From contig CAKNFP010000001.1 of the NCBI GenBank assembly GCA_930633525.1, forward strand, positions 496,001-560,000: a stretch of 64,000 nucleotides of DNA, given 5' to 3'. Below are positions 1 to 7,619 of the stretch, piece after piece. Every line of letters begins with the position of its first letter. The stretch's first letter is position 1. The stretch is from Hyphomicrobiales bacterium. GTDB lineage: Bacteria > Pseudomonadota > Alphaproteobacteria > Rhizobiales > Beijerinckiaceae. The position numbers and the translations under genes were made by a program. A model generated the notes under the pieces. That model was not told the DNA's origin, did not search any database, and saw nothing but the letters and a program-made list of their open reading frames with translations.

Positions 1-1
1 T

Positions 2-292
2 GCCGCGAAGGCCGCGCATGTGGGTATGGTGCGTGCCCTGGCCACTGAGCTTGCGCCGCGCGGTGTGCGGGTCAATGGGGTGGCTCCCGGATGGATCGAT
101 ACCCCGCTTTTCCGCAAGGCGACAGCCAGCGACCCGGCGCGGCGGGCCAAGATCGATGGGCGTATTCCCATGAAAAGGCTTGGAAGCGGTGCGGATATCG
201 GTTGGGCGATGACCTATCTTGCCTCGCGCGCGGCGGGCTATGTGACAGGGCATATCCTGGTCGTCGATGGTGGCGCGCTGCACGGCTTCTGA
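2..292 (+). CDS. SDR family oxidoreductase, C-terminal fragment (runs off the left edge)
   Basis: This is the last ~96 codons of a short-chain dehydrogenase/reductase that begins before the window. The frame opens with A-A-K-A, which fits the Lys side of the SDR YxxxK motif (Lys codon at 8-10). The C-terminal landmarks PGWIDTPL and YVTGHILVVDGG follow. The fold and the NAD(P)-dependent oxidoreductase role follow from the family; the substrate cannot be read from this fragment. The cofactor-binding half is outside the window. Confidence 0.85.
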   Translation, partial: AAKAAHVGMVRALATELAPRGVRVNGVAPGWIDTPLFRKATASDPARRAKIDGRIPMKRLGSGADIGWAMTYLASRAAGYVTGHILVVDGGALHGF

Positions 293-418
293 CGCGGCGG
301 AGCGGGGGATCCCGGTGTTGCCACAGAGCCAGCGTCGGGCGTGCTCGCCGTTCTTGTGGAGGTGATTTGCGATCGGGGATGCTTCCCAAGGCCTGGTCAA
401 TGCTTTAATTATTGGCTC

Positions 419-1129
419 ATGAAAACGCAGCTCCTCTTTCGTGACGATGCTTATCTGCGCGAGGCCACGGCGCGCGTGACCGCCGTCGACGATGCCGGCG
501 TACAGCTTGACCAGACCATTTTCTATGTGCAGGGCGGCGGCCAGCCCGGTGATCGCGGCACCATGACCTTGGCGGATGGTGCCAGTCTTCCCGTCTTGAA
601 TGCCGTCTACGGCGCGGATCGCTCGTCCGTTCTGCATCAGATCGGGGAGGGCGCTCGCCGGCCGGAGATCGGTGAGAGTGTGGCTCTCGCGCTCGACTGG
701 CCCATTCGCTACGCACGTATGCGCGCGCATACGGCGCTGCATCTGCTGTCGGTCATCCTGCCCTATCCGGTGACCGGTGGTTCTGTGGGCGATGGCGAAG
801 GGCGGCTCGATTTCGACATTCCCGAAGCCAGTCTCGACAAAGATGCGCTCAGCGCCGAACTCACGGCCATGGCGGCGCGGGACGCTGTCGTCAGTGAACG
901 CTGGATTGCCGACGATGAGCTTCTCGCCAATCCCTCGCTCGTCAAGACGATGTCGGTCAAGCCGCCGATGGGGACGGGCCGCGTCCGGCTCGTCGAAATC
1001 GCGGGTCTCGATCTGCAGCCATGCGGCGGCACGCATGTGCGGCGTACCGGCGAAATCGGCAGCGTCGTGGTGACCGGCATCGAGAAAAAAGGCAAACAAA
1101 ATCGCCGCGTCCGGATCGCGCTTGCCTGA
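419..1129 (+). CDS. alaX: alanyl-tRNA editing protein (AlaX family)
   Basis: The protein has 236 residues and resembles the free-standing editing domain of alanyl-tRNA synthetase, which hydrolyses Ser- or Gly-tRNA(Ala) in the cytosol. The zinc ligands are visible: HTALH near residues 104-108 and CGGTH near 202-206. The GGGQPGDRG loop near residue 45 is also typical. I start at the ATG at 419 because family alignments begin at the MKTQLLF segment; the open frame extends further upstream but has no family-like sequence. It is a single gene between the SDR fragment and the catabolic operon, with no obvious functional link to either. Confidence 0.9.
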   Translation: MKTQLLFRDDAYLREATARVTAVDDAGVQLDQTIFYVQGGGQPGDRGTMTLADGASLPVLNAVYGADRSSVLHQIGEGARRPEIGESVALALDWPIRYARMRAHTALHLLSVILPYPVTGGSVGDGEGRLDFDIPEASLDKDALSAELTAMAARDAVVSERWIADDELLANPSLVKTMSVKPPMGTGRVRLVEIAGLDLQPCGGTHVRRTGEIGSVVVTGIEKKGKQNRRVRIALA

Positions 1130-1203
1130 CGTGGCATCGGCAACATATTCAAATTAAACACGAAATTTTGGAATCGGCCCATTTTCCTCGATGCTTGAAA
1201 AAA

Positions 1204-1219
1204 ATAAATTATAATTTAT
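1204..1219. promoter_or_regulatory. perfect 16-bp AT-rich palindrome, candidate GntR operator
   Basis: ATAAATTATAATTTAT is a perfect 8+8 palindrome in an AT-rich stretch that stands out from its GC-rich surroundings. It ends 22 nt before the chosen ATG of the racemase-like gene that heads the operon encoding a GntR regulator (2414-3148). Position and symmetry suggest that regulator's operator, which is inference. In AT-rich DNA a palindrome of this kind can arise by chance. Confidence 0.45.
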
Positions 1220-1241
1220 AAGTTTGATGGCGAGGTGGCCC

Positions 1242-2417
1242 ATGAAGCTTGTCGGCATTAGCGTTTATCCCTTGGCTGCAACATTTGCGCGCCAGTATGG
1301 CGGGCTTGCCAATGTGCCGCCCGAAATTCTGGCGCCTGCGAGCCATTTTCGGCGCATCCCGCGCACCGGCCAATATGCAACGCTCGTCAGGGCGACGGCT
1401 GACAACGGCTTGAGCGGCTGGGGTGAGGGGTTTGGCCTGCCTTATCCGCTGGCGGTTGCAAGCCTGGTCGAGAACGTGGTCGCGCCGGTGATCATCGGGC
1501 AGGACCTCGGTGAACCGGTCAGCATGCTGGCGGATCTCGCGACCTATTTTCGGGCTCTTGGCCATACACGCGGCTCCGCCATCGAGGCCCTCGCGGCGGT
1601 CGATATCGCGTTGTGGGATCTGATCGCCAAGAGCGCCGGCCAGCCGCTCGCAACACGGCTCGGTGGCTCGCCCGGGCCGGTTGAAACTTATGTCAGCCCT
1701 GTCGCGCTCTTGCCGACACCCGATGCATCGGCGGCGGCCGCGCGGGAGCTCATCGCTCAGGGCTATCATGCTGTGAAGCTGAAGATCGGCCGGGGCATCG
1801 CGGTGGACCTCGATCATATCTCAGCTGTCCGCGAGGCGCTTGGCCAGCATCAGCTCATGCTTGATGCGAACTGCGCTTATGGCGTGAGGGACGCCATCGC
1901 TCTTGCGGAAGGGCTGCGGGATCTTGATATTGCCTGGCTGGAGGAGCCCATCCCGCCGGATGATCCGGCAGCGCTCGCCGCCGTGCGGCGCGCCTCGCCG
2001 GTGCCGATCGCTGCGGGAGAGAATGAATTCATTTTGCCGGCTTTTGAAGCGCTGGCAAAGGCGGGTGCGGTCGACATCCTCCAGCCCAACATTACCCGCG
2101 CCGGCGGCGTCAGCGGCCTCATCGCCATCGGCGAACTCTGCGCGCGCGAGGGGCTGAGGCTTGCGCCGCATGGCGTCGGCACCAGCGTTGGCGTATCGGC
2201 CGCGCTGCATGTTTGCCGAGCCTTGCCAGCGGCCTGGTGCTACGAGGCCAACCGCCTGCCGAATGCCTTGCGGGACGAATTGCCCCTGGCGCCGCTATCC
2301 CTGGCGGACGGGAACCTCGTGGCGCGCGACGTGCCGGGGCATGGCGGCGATCCGAATGTTGATCTGCTGGGCGCGTTCCTGCCGCCCCAGAGTGAAGCTC
2401 CGAAGGTGCCGGCATGA
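1242..2417 (+). CDS. enolase-superfamily enzyme (mandelate racemase/muconate lactonizing family), probable sugar-acid dehydratase
   Basis: The 391-residue protein has the enolase-superfamily barrel. The K-x-K base motif (VKLKIG) is near residues 179-181. The three magnesium ligands are in LMLDAN (D208), WLEEP (E234) and AAGENEF (E260). A His in LAPHGVG (about 310) fits the second catalytic side. The residue that is usually Asp in the QPD-x-x-x-x-GG strand is Asn here (QPNITRAGG, about 283). The ATG at 1242 has GAGG six bases upstream; two earlier in-frame starts (TTG 1224, ATG 1227) lack one. It overlaps the GntR gene by 4 nt and heads an operon with an importer and two oxidoreductases, so a sugar acid or polyol substrate is likely. 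The exact substrate is unknown. Confidence 0.85.
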   Translation: MKLVGISVYPLAATFARQYGGLANVPPEILAPASHFRRIPRTGQYATLVRATADNGLSGWGEGFGLPYPLAVASLVENVVAPVIIGQDLGEPVSMLADLATYFRALGHTRGSAIEALAAVDIALWDLIAKSAGQPLATRLGGSPGPVETYVSPVALLPTPDASAAAARELIAQGYHAVKLKIGRGIAVDLDHISAVREALGQHQLMLDANCAYGVRDAIALAEGLRDLDIAWLEEPIPPDDPAALAAVRRASPVPIAAGENEFILPAFEALAKAGAVDILQPNITRAGGVSGLIAIGELCAREGLRLAPHGVGTSVGVSAALHVCRALPAAWCYEANRLPNALRDELPLAPLSLADGNLVARDVPGHGGDPNVDLLGAFLPPQSEAPKVPA

Positions 2418-3148
2418 CATCCGCCTTGCCCGATCCATCCGAACTCGGCCAACTGGTCGGCAAGCCCGGCGAGACGTTGCAGGAGACGCTGCACCGGACG
2501 CTCCTGGAAATGATCCTGTTTGGATATTTCGAGCGCGGCGCACGCCTCTATCCGCAAGAGCTATCGCTGAAATTCGGCGTGAGCCTGACGCCTGTGCGCG
2601 AGGCACTGATGCGTTTGGCGACGGAAGGCTATATCGAGGCGATCCCTCGGCGCGGCTTCCATATCAGGACCCCCACGCCGAAACAGGTCGCGGACCTATG
2701 GCAGGTGCGTTTCGGTCTTGAAGTCATGGCGGGCGAGCTGGCTATCGGTCGTCTGGCGGCGGGCGACATCACCCTGAAAAGTCTCGGCCCCCTGGAAAGC
2801 ATCCAGGGCAAGCTGGAGGCGGCGCCGAAACGCATGTCACATCGGTTGCATGTGGATCTCAATGGACGCTTCCACCATTCCTTGGTGGAACTGAGCGGTA
2901 ATGATCTCCTCATTTCGCTGTATCGCTCGATCCAGATGCAATTGCTTGGGGCGTGGATCCAGCGCGGCCTCAATTCCTGGCGCGATCGCCTTGAAAGTGA
3001 AGGTGTCGAACATCATGCCATCATCGCCGCGCTGCGCGCCCGCGATGTGGAGCAGTATCGCGCGGCGACGCGCAAGCATATCGACAGATCATTGCAGGGC
3101 GCCCTCAACGATTTATCTGCTCAAGATCGGGATGGGGCGTCCGAATAG
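2414..3148 (+). CDS. GntR-family transcriptional regulator, FadR/FCD subfamily
   Basis: This 244-residue protein has an N-terminal winged helix (about residues 25-85, with the typical VSLTPVREALMRLATEGYIE recognition region) followed by an all-helical FCD ligand-binding domain. The latter shows FHHSLVELSGN and the late H-HAIIAALRARD segment that usually carry metal- or acid-binding His/Asp residues. Such regulators usually sense the organic acid their operon degrades. The start ATG overlaps the stop of the preceding gene by 4 nt, so it is translationally coupled. The probable target is the 1204-1219 palindrome and the operon as a whole. Confidence 0.9.
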   Translation: MTSALPDPSELGQLVGKPGETLQETLHRTLLEMILFGYFERGARLYPQELSLKFGVSLTPVREALMRLATEGYIEAIPRRGFHIRTPTPKQVADLWQVRFGLEVMAGELAIGRLAAGDITLKSLGPLESIQGKLEAAPKRMSHRLHVDLNGRFHHSLVELSGNDLLISLYRSIQMQLLGAWIQRGLNSWRDRLESEGVEHHAIIAALRARDVEQYRAATRKHIDRSLQGALNDLSAQDRDGASE

Positions 3149-3185
3149 ACGACGACAATAGAACGAAGGAAAGGGGAGGGATATG

Positions 3186-4499
3186 ATGAAGATGATAGGG
3201 TCGAAACGGCTGCGTTGGATTGGCGGAGCGAGCCTGCTCATAGTGGCGGCCGCGCTGCCTGCGACGGGAGCAATGGCGGAGACGATCCGCATGTGGACGT
3301 TCCTGAACCCAGCCGGGAATGCGCCGCGCGAGAAGGCCCTGGCCGAGATCATCACCAAGTTCGAGGCGGCCAATCCGGGTGCCAAGATCGTGGTCGAGCC
3401 CCAGGTCTGGGACCAGATGACGCCGAAATTCCTCGCGGCAAGCCGCGGCGGAAACGCGCCCGATGTCATCTGGGTGATCACCGATCTTCTCGGAGATGCC
3501 ATCAAGTCCGGGTCCATGGCGGATCTGCGCAAGCTCTTCATCGACAAATGGACAAAGGAGCAGGTTGCCGATCAGGCCGGTGCCTATTGGGATCAATGCG
3601 CCATCAACGGCAAGCAGTATTGCCTGTTCACGTCGCGAAATTACATCTCGGTGATCTATCGCACGGATCTCCTGAAAGAAGCGGGTATCGATCCGGCGAC
3701 TCTGACGACTTGGGACAAGTTTACCGATGCTGCGAAGAAGCTCACGGTCAAGGACGCTTCCGGCACTATAACCCGGTGGGGTTTCGGCCAGGGCTTCAGC
3801 GAGGCGCAGGCCGATCCCCAGATGATGATCCCCGCGACGCTCGCGGAGCAGGGCACCATCTTTGAGGAGAACGGCAAGGCGCGCTTCGCGACTCCCGCCG
3901 GCGTGGCGGCGCTCACGCTGCAGACGGAGATGATCAGCAAGCACGGGGTGACGCCGAAGCAGGCGGCCACATGGACGCCGGACGATCTGATCGAGCAATT
4001 CTCGGCCGGGCGCCTTGCGATGTACACAGGGGCGAACGTGCGCGTCTCCAGCGTCCAGGCGAAGATCGGCGCCGACAAGGTCGGGCAGATGCTGTGGCCG
4101 GGCAATGGAACGAAGCCGCATTCCCCGGCTGTCATGGCCGGCTGGGCGGTCGGCGTGTGGTCTGGCTCGAAGAACCAGGAACTCGCCGGACGCTTCTTGG
4201 AATATATGACTGGCCCTGAAGGTGATTCTATTTGGGTAACGGTGGGTGGACAGGCGCCGACACTGGGAACGACCATCAAATCTCTGGCGTCTTACTTTGA
4301 CAAGCCAGGCAACGGCTATATGACCGTGACCACCGAAGGTGCGCGCAATTTCGGGTGGCTTGCCCCCATCGATTTCGGCGTCGGTGGATATCGGCAGGTC
4401 TTGAACAAGGCGGCGCAGAATGTCGTCGTGAACGGCGCCGAACCGAAGGCGGCACTCGAAGAGGCGGAAAAGGAATTCAACCGCCGCAACAACCGCTGA
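3186..4499 (+). CDS. ABC transporter extracellular solute-binding protein (family 1, carbohydrate type)
   Basis: The protein has about 437 residues and a clear Sec signal peptide: KRLRWIGG, then a hydrophobic stretch, then the cleavage-like site GAMAE around residues 30-34. The mature part begins ETIRMWTF and carries the family 1 signatures NAPDVIWV and the late EEAEKEFNRR helix. It would bind a sugar or sugar derivative in the periplasm and deliver it to the two permeases downstream. A strong AGGGGAGGG at 3172-3180 sits 5 nt before the ATG at 3186, which is better spaced than the ATG at 3183. It is followed by a hairpin (4509-4537) before the permease genes. Confidence 0.9.
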   Translation: MKMIGSKRLRWIGGASLLIVAAALPATGAMAETIRMWTFLNPAGNAPREKALAEIITKFEAANPGAKIVVEPQVWDQMTPKFLAASRGGNAPDVIWVITDLLGDAIKSGSMADLRKLFIDKWTKEQVADQAGAYWDQCAINGKQYCLFTSRNYISVIYRTDLLKEAGIDPATLTTWDKFTDAAKKLTVKDASGTITRWGFGQGFSEAQADPQMMIPATLAEQGTIFEENGKARFATPAGVAALTLQTEMISKHGVTPKQAATWTPDDLIEQFSAGRLAMYTGANVRVSSVQAKIGADKVGQMLWPGNGTKPHSPAVMAGWAVGVWSGSKNQELAGRFLEYMTGPEGDSIWVTVGGQAPTLGTTIKSLASYFDKPGNGYMTVTTEGARNFGWLAPIDFGVGGYRQVLNKAAQNVVVNGAEPKAALEEAEKEFNRRNNR

Positions 4500-4508
4500 T
4501 GCGCAATG

Positions 4509-4537
4509 CGGGGCATGCGGCGATCTCGCATGCCCCG
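4509..4537 (+). other. perfect 11-bp hairpin between binding-protein and permease genes
   Basis: CGGGGCATGCG (4509-4519) pairs perfectly with CGCATGCCCCG (4527-4537) across a 7-nt loop, 10 nt after the stop of the solute-binding gene. There is no T run downstream, so it is more likely an mRNA-stabilising or attenuating hairpin than a classic terminator. In ABC operons such hairpins allow more binding protein than permease to be made. Confidence 0.7.
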
Positions 4538-4670
4538 CCAGGCACATTGTTACTTCGGGCAGAGTTGCAGCCCCAGTCTGTTTGACGTTTCGAAGGTCCG
4601 GACATGAGGCGCGCCTGACGCATCATGGAATTGCTGCAGACATATTCGCGAACCAAGGCATGATACCGAC

Positions 4671-5528
4671 ATGAGACCGAGCGCGATCGCTTATGTTTAT
4701 ATAGCGCCGGCCTTTGCGCTACTCCTCTTCGTTCTGTTCTCCCCCGTGCTTTACGGATTCTGGTTCACGCTGTTCCGTATCGAGTATGGGGCGCCGACGG
4801 ATTTTGTCGGTCTTGGCAATTATGTGCGGCTGATGGAGGATCCCTCCCTGCTGCCGACGCTTGGCCGCAGCGGTGTCTTCACGGCGGCCTGTGTCGTGTT
4901 CACCATCATGATCGCCATGGCGCTCGCCATCTGGATCAACCGGCTGCCGGCGCGCACGGCCTTCCTCGTGCAGATGGTCGTTATCGTGCCGTGGATCATC
5001 TCCGCGGTTGTCGCGACCCTTCTCTTCCGCTGGGTGTTCGTCAACGATATCGGTGTCGCGAGCTATGTCATCCAGCTTCTTGGGTTCGATGCGGTGCAGC
5101 CATTGAACAATCCGACCGGCGCAATGGTTCTGCTTGTCGCCGTCTCGGTCTGGAAGCGTATCGGTTACGCGGTGCTGGTCCTCCTGGCGGGCCTCAAGAG
5201 CATACCGGATGACTATGATGAGGCCGCACGCATCGACGGTGCCAATAACTGGCAGATATTCCGCATGATTACGCTGCCGTTGCTGAAGACCCCCCTGTTG
5301 CTCATCGCCATCGTCCTGACGTTGTCGACCTTCAACACCGTCGAGACACCCTTGGTGATGACCGGCGGCGGTCCCGGTGACGCGACACGCATCCTCGCCA
5401 TGGATGTCTACGAGCGGGCCTTCACGAACTACGATCTCGGCTCGGCCACGTCGCTCGCCATCGTCACGTTCGCGGGCAATATCCTTCTCGTGATGTCCTA
5501 TGTGCGGCTCGCCCGCTGGCAAGCGTGA
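4671..5528 (+). CDS. sugar ABC transporter permease (MalF/UgpA type)
   Basis: This 285-residue inner-membrane protein has about six hydrophobic helices, beginning IAYVYIAPAFALLLFVLFSP. It has the permease EAA loop (DEAARIDGANNWQIF, about residues 183-197) that contacts the ATPase. It pairs with the permease at 5539. No ATP-binding subunit gene lies in this operon. The family normally works as a heterodimer importing mono- or oligosaccharides and related compounds. Confidence 0.92.
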   Translation: MRPSAIAYVYIAPAFALLLFVLFSPVLYGFWFTLFRIEYGAPTDFVGLGNYVRLMEDPSLLPTLGRSGVFTAACVVFTIMIAMALAIWINRLPARTAFLVQMVVIVPWIISAVVATLLFRWVFVNDIGVASYVIQLLGFDAVQPLNNPTGAMVLLVAVSVWKRIGYAVLVLLAGLKSIPDDYDEAARIDGANNWQIFRMITLPLLKTPLLLIAIVLTLSTFNTVETPLVMTGGGPGDATRILAMDVYERAFTNYDLGSATSLAIVTFAGNILLVMSYVRLARWQA

Positions 5529-5538
5529 GGATGCGGCC

Positions 5539-6414
5539 ATGACCTCCGCAACATTGTCATCGCCCGCCGCCGCGCCGATCCGGCGTTTCGTGCCCAGCCT
5601 CGGCTGGCTGTGGAGCGGGCTGTTCGGTTGTCTCGTCATCCTCAACATCGCGCCACTGATCTGGGGTATCATCACCTCGTTCAAGGGGCAGGCGGACCTG
5701 TTTCGGTTTCCCCCGACATTCGTCAGCTTCACGCCCACGCTCGAGAACTATGAACGTGTGTTTTTGAGCGGCTTCGGCGGAAACCTCGGCATCAGCCTCG
5801 TCAACGCGCTGGTCGCCGTGGTTTTCTCCCTCGTGCTCGCTCTTCCGGCGGCCTACGCGTTCGATCGCTTCAACTTCCCCTTGCGACGGGTCCTTTTTCT
5901 AGCCGTGGTCGCAAGTATACCGTTGTCGATCGGCGCCGCAGCGCTGCTTATTCCCAATTACGTCTATTTTGCATCGCTCGGGCTCACGAATACGCCGATC
6001 GTCTTGCCGATGCTCTATGCGGCTCATCAGCTGCCCATGGCGATCTGGGTGATCAAGGGCACGATCGAGGGAATTCCGCGCGAGCTCGATGAGGCAGCAA
6101 CGGCGGATGGCTGCACGACTTTCCAGATCCTGCGCTACGTGATCCTTCCGCTGGTGCGCCCGGCCTTGGGCGCCGCCGCCATCCTCGTTTTCGTGGGCTC
6201 ATGGAACGAATTCGTGGCGAGCTCGGTGATGGTCGATTCACCCTCACTGCGCACCGTGCAGCCCGCGATCTACAGCTTCATCGGGTTCTTCGGGCGCGAG
6301 TGGGGGCCGCTGACGGCCTCCGCCACGCTCGCCATCCTGCCCATTCTCATCATCTTCGCCCTGTTCGGCCGGCTCATGGTGTCCGGCCTCACCAAGGGCT
6401 CCGTCAAGGGATGA
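5539..6414 (+). CDS. sugar ABC transporter permease (MalG/UgpE type)
   Basis: The 291-residue membrane protein is the second permease subunit, with the EAA loop ELDEAATADGCTTFQIL near residue 190 and a typical MalG-like C-terminus. The ATG at 5539 has GAGG eight bases upstream, overlapping the stop region of the first permease; an earlier in-frame ATG at 5500 lies inside that gene. The gene is coupled to the next one by an ATGA overlap at 6411-6414. Confidence 0.92.
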   Translation: MTSATLSSPAAAPIRRFVPSLGWLWSGLFGCLVILNIAPLIWGIITSFKGQADLFRFPPTFVSFTPTLENYERVFLSGFGGNLGISLVNALVAVVFSLVLALPAAYAFDRFNFPLRRVLFLAVVASIPLSIGAAALLIPNYVYFASLGLTNTPIVLPMLYAAHQLPMAIWVIKGTIEGIPRELDEAATADGCTTFQILRYVILPLVRPALGAAAILVFVGSWNEFVASSVMVDSPSLRTVQPAIYSFIGFFGREWGPLTASATLAILPILIIFALFGRLMVSGLTKGSVKG

Positions 6415-7169
6415 CCGATATGACATTGTCTCGTCTCGATGGCCGCATCGCCGTCGTCACCGGTGCCGGGCGCGGCATCGGCCGGGCCGTGGCAGAGGCC
6501 CTCCATGCGCGTGGCGCGCGGGTCGCCATCGCCGATATCGACGGTGACACGGCGCGGCGGACGGCTGATGCGCTGGGAGACGGCGCGCTCGCGGTCGTCG
6601 GGGATGCCGGGCGCGGGGACGATGTGGTGCGGATGGTGGCCGAGGTCGAGCGCGGCCTCGGCGGCATCGACATTCTCGTCAACAATGCCGGCCAGGACAA
6701 TGCGCTCTCCATCCTCGACATCGACGAGGCGGAGTGGGACCGGCTGATGACCACCAACCTGAAGAGCGTGTATCTTTTCACGAGGGCGGTCTTGCCGGGC
6801 ATGATCGCCAAGGGGCGCGGGCGTGTCATCAGCATGTCGTCGCTGGTCGGCCGGCAGGGGGCGATCAATGGCGGCATCCATTACGCCACCACCAAGGCTG
6901 GCATCCTGGGCTTCACCCGCACGCTCGCCCGGCAGATGGCGAAGCACGGGATCACCGCCAATGCGGTCGCGCCGGGCCTGATCGATACCGATCTCATCCG
7001 CGAGAACGTCACCCCGGAAACACGGGAGCGGCTGCAGCAGGCCATTCCCCTGGCGCGGCTGGGCGCAACCGCCGATGTCGGCAGCGCGGTCGCCTTTCTG
7101 GCATCGGACGAGGCCGCCTATATCACGGGCGCGACGCTCGACGTGAACGGCGGTTTCTGGATCGGTTGA
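6411..7169 (+). CDS. SDR family NAD(P)-dependent oxidoreductase
   Basis: This is a classical SDR of about 252 residues. It has the cofactor motif TGAGRGIG near residue 16, NNAG near 90, the catalytic Ser in SMSSLVG and YATTKAG (Tyr and Lys) near 160, and a C-terminal YITGATLDVNGG. It would oxidise or reduce a hydroxyl or keto group of the imported compound. Two starts are possible: the ATG at 6411, overlapping the permease stop, or the ATG at 6420, which is better spaced from AAGGG (6406-6410). Substrate unknown. Confidence 0.9.
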   Translation: MTDMTLSRLDGRIAVVTGAGRGIGRAVAEALHARGARVAIADIDGDTARRTADALGDGALAVVGDAGRGDDVVRMVAEVERGLGGIDILVNNAGQDNALSILDIDEAEWDRLMTTNLKSVYLFTRAVLPGMIAKGRGRVISMSSLVGRQGAINGGIHYATTKAGILGFTRTLARQMAKHGITANAVAPGLIDTDLIRENVTPETRERLQQAIPLARLGATADVGSAVAFLASDEAAYITGATLDVNGGFWIG

Positions 7170-7181
7170 GGGGAGCGTATC

Positions 7182-7619
7182 ATGCAGGTCATCACCCGCA
7201 TCGGCCTGGACGAGGCCAACCATGTGCTCGATGCCGCGCAGCGGCAGGCGGAGGCGATCGGCGTGCCGCAAAACATCGTGGTGGTCGATGAGAGCGGGCA
7301 TCTCGTCGCCGCGCGGCGCATGGATGGCGCCAAGTTCATCGCCATGGACATCGCGATCAACAAGGCCCTCACGGCGGCCGGCAGCCGCAAAGCGACACGG
7401 GATCTCGCGCCGGTGGTCGTGCCGGGGCAGGCGGCCTTCGGGATTCATGCCCAGGCGAACGGCCGCTTCACGACGCTCTCCGGCGGCATTCCCCTCACCC
7501 TCGAGGGCGTTGTCGTCGGCGCTGTCGGGGTCAGTTCCGGCTCGACCGCTGAAGACCAGGAGGTGGCGGAAGCCGGAGCAAGTGCCTTCACGGAGCGGTT
7601 TGCGGCCCATGTCGGATGA
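7182..7619 (+). CDS. GlcG/HbpS family (heme-binding-like) protein
   Basis: The 145-residue protein matches the GlcG/HbpS (DUF336) fold: an alternating helix-strand pattern, VVVDESGHLVAARRMDGA near residue 33, PLTLEGVVVGAVGVSSG near 108, and helix-rich ends. Members are found beside alcohol, glycolate and aromatic oxidation genes; heme or corrinoid binding is known for some, and for many the role is unknown. It lacks a signal peptide, so it is probably cytosolic. It overlaps the GMC oxidoreductase by 11 nt, which suggests co-expression with that flavoprotein. Confidence 0.82.
   Translation: MQVITRIGLDEANHVLDAAQRQAEAIGVPQNIVVVDESGHLVAARRMDGAKFIAMDIAINKALTAAGSRKATRDLAPVVVPGQAAFGIHAQANGRFTTLSGGIPLTLEGVVVGAVGVSSGSTAEDQEVAEAGASAFTERFAAHVG

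Noticed and set aside
3105..4547. Long open frame (480 codons) on the minus strand opposite the solute-binding gene
   Set aside because: High-GC genomes give long antisense frames. This one has no family-like sequence and no ribosome binding site, while the plus strand encodes a clear binding protein.
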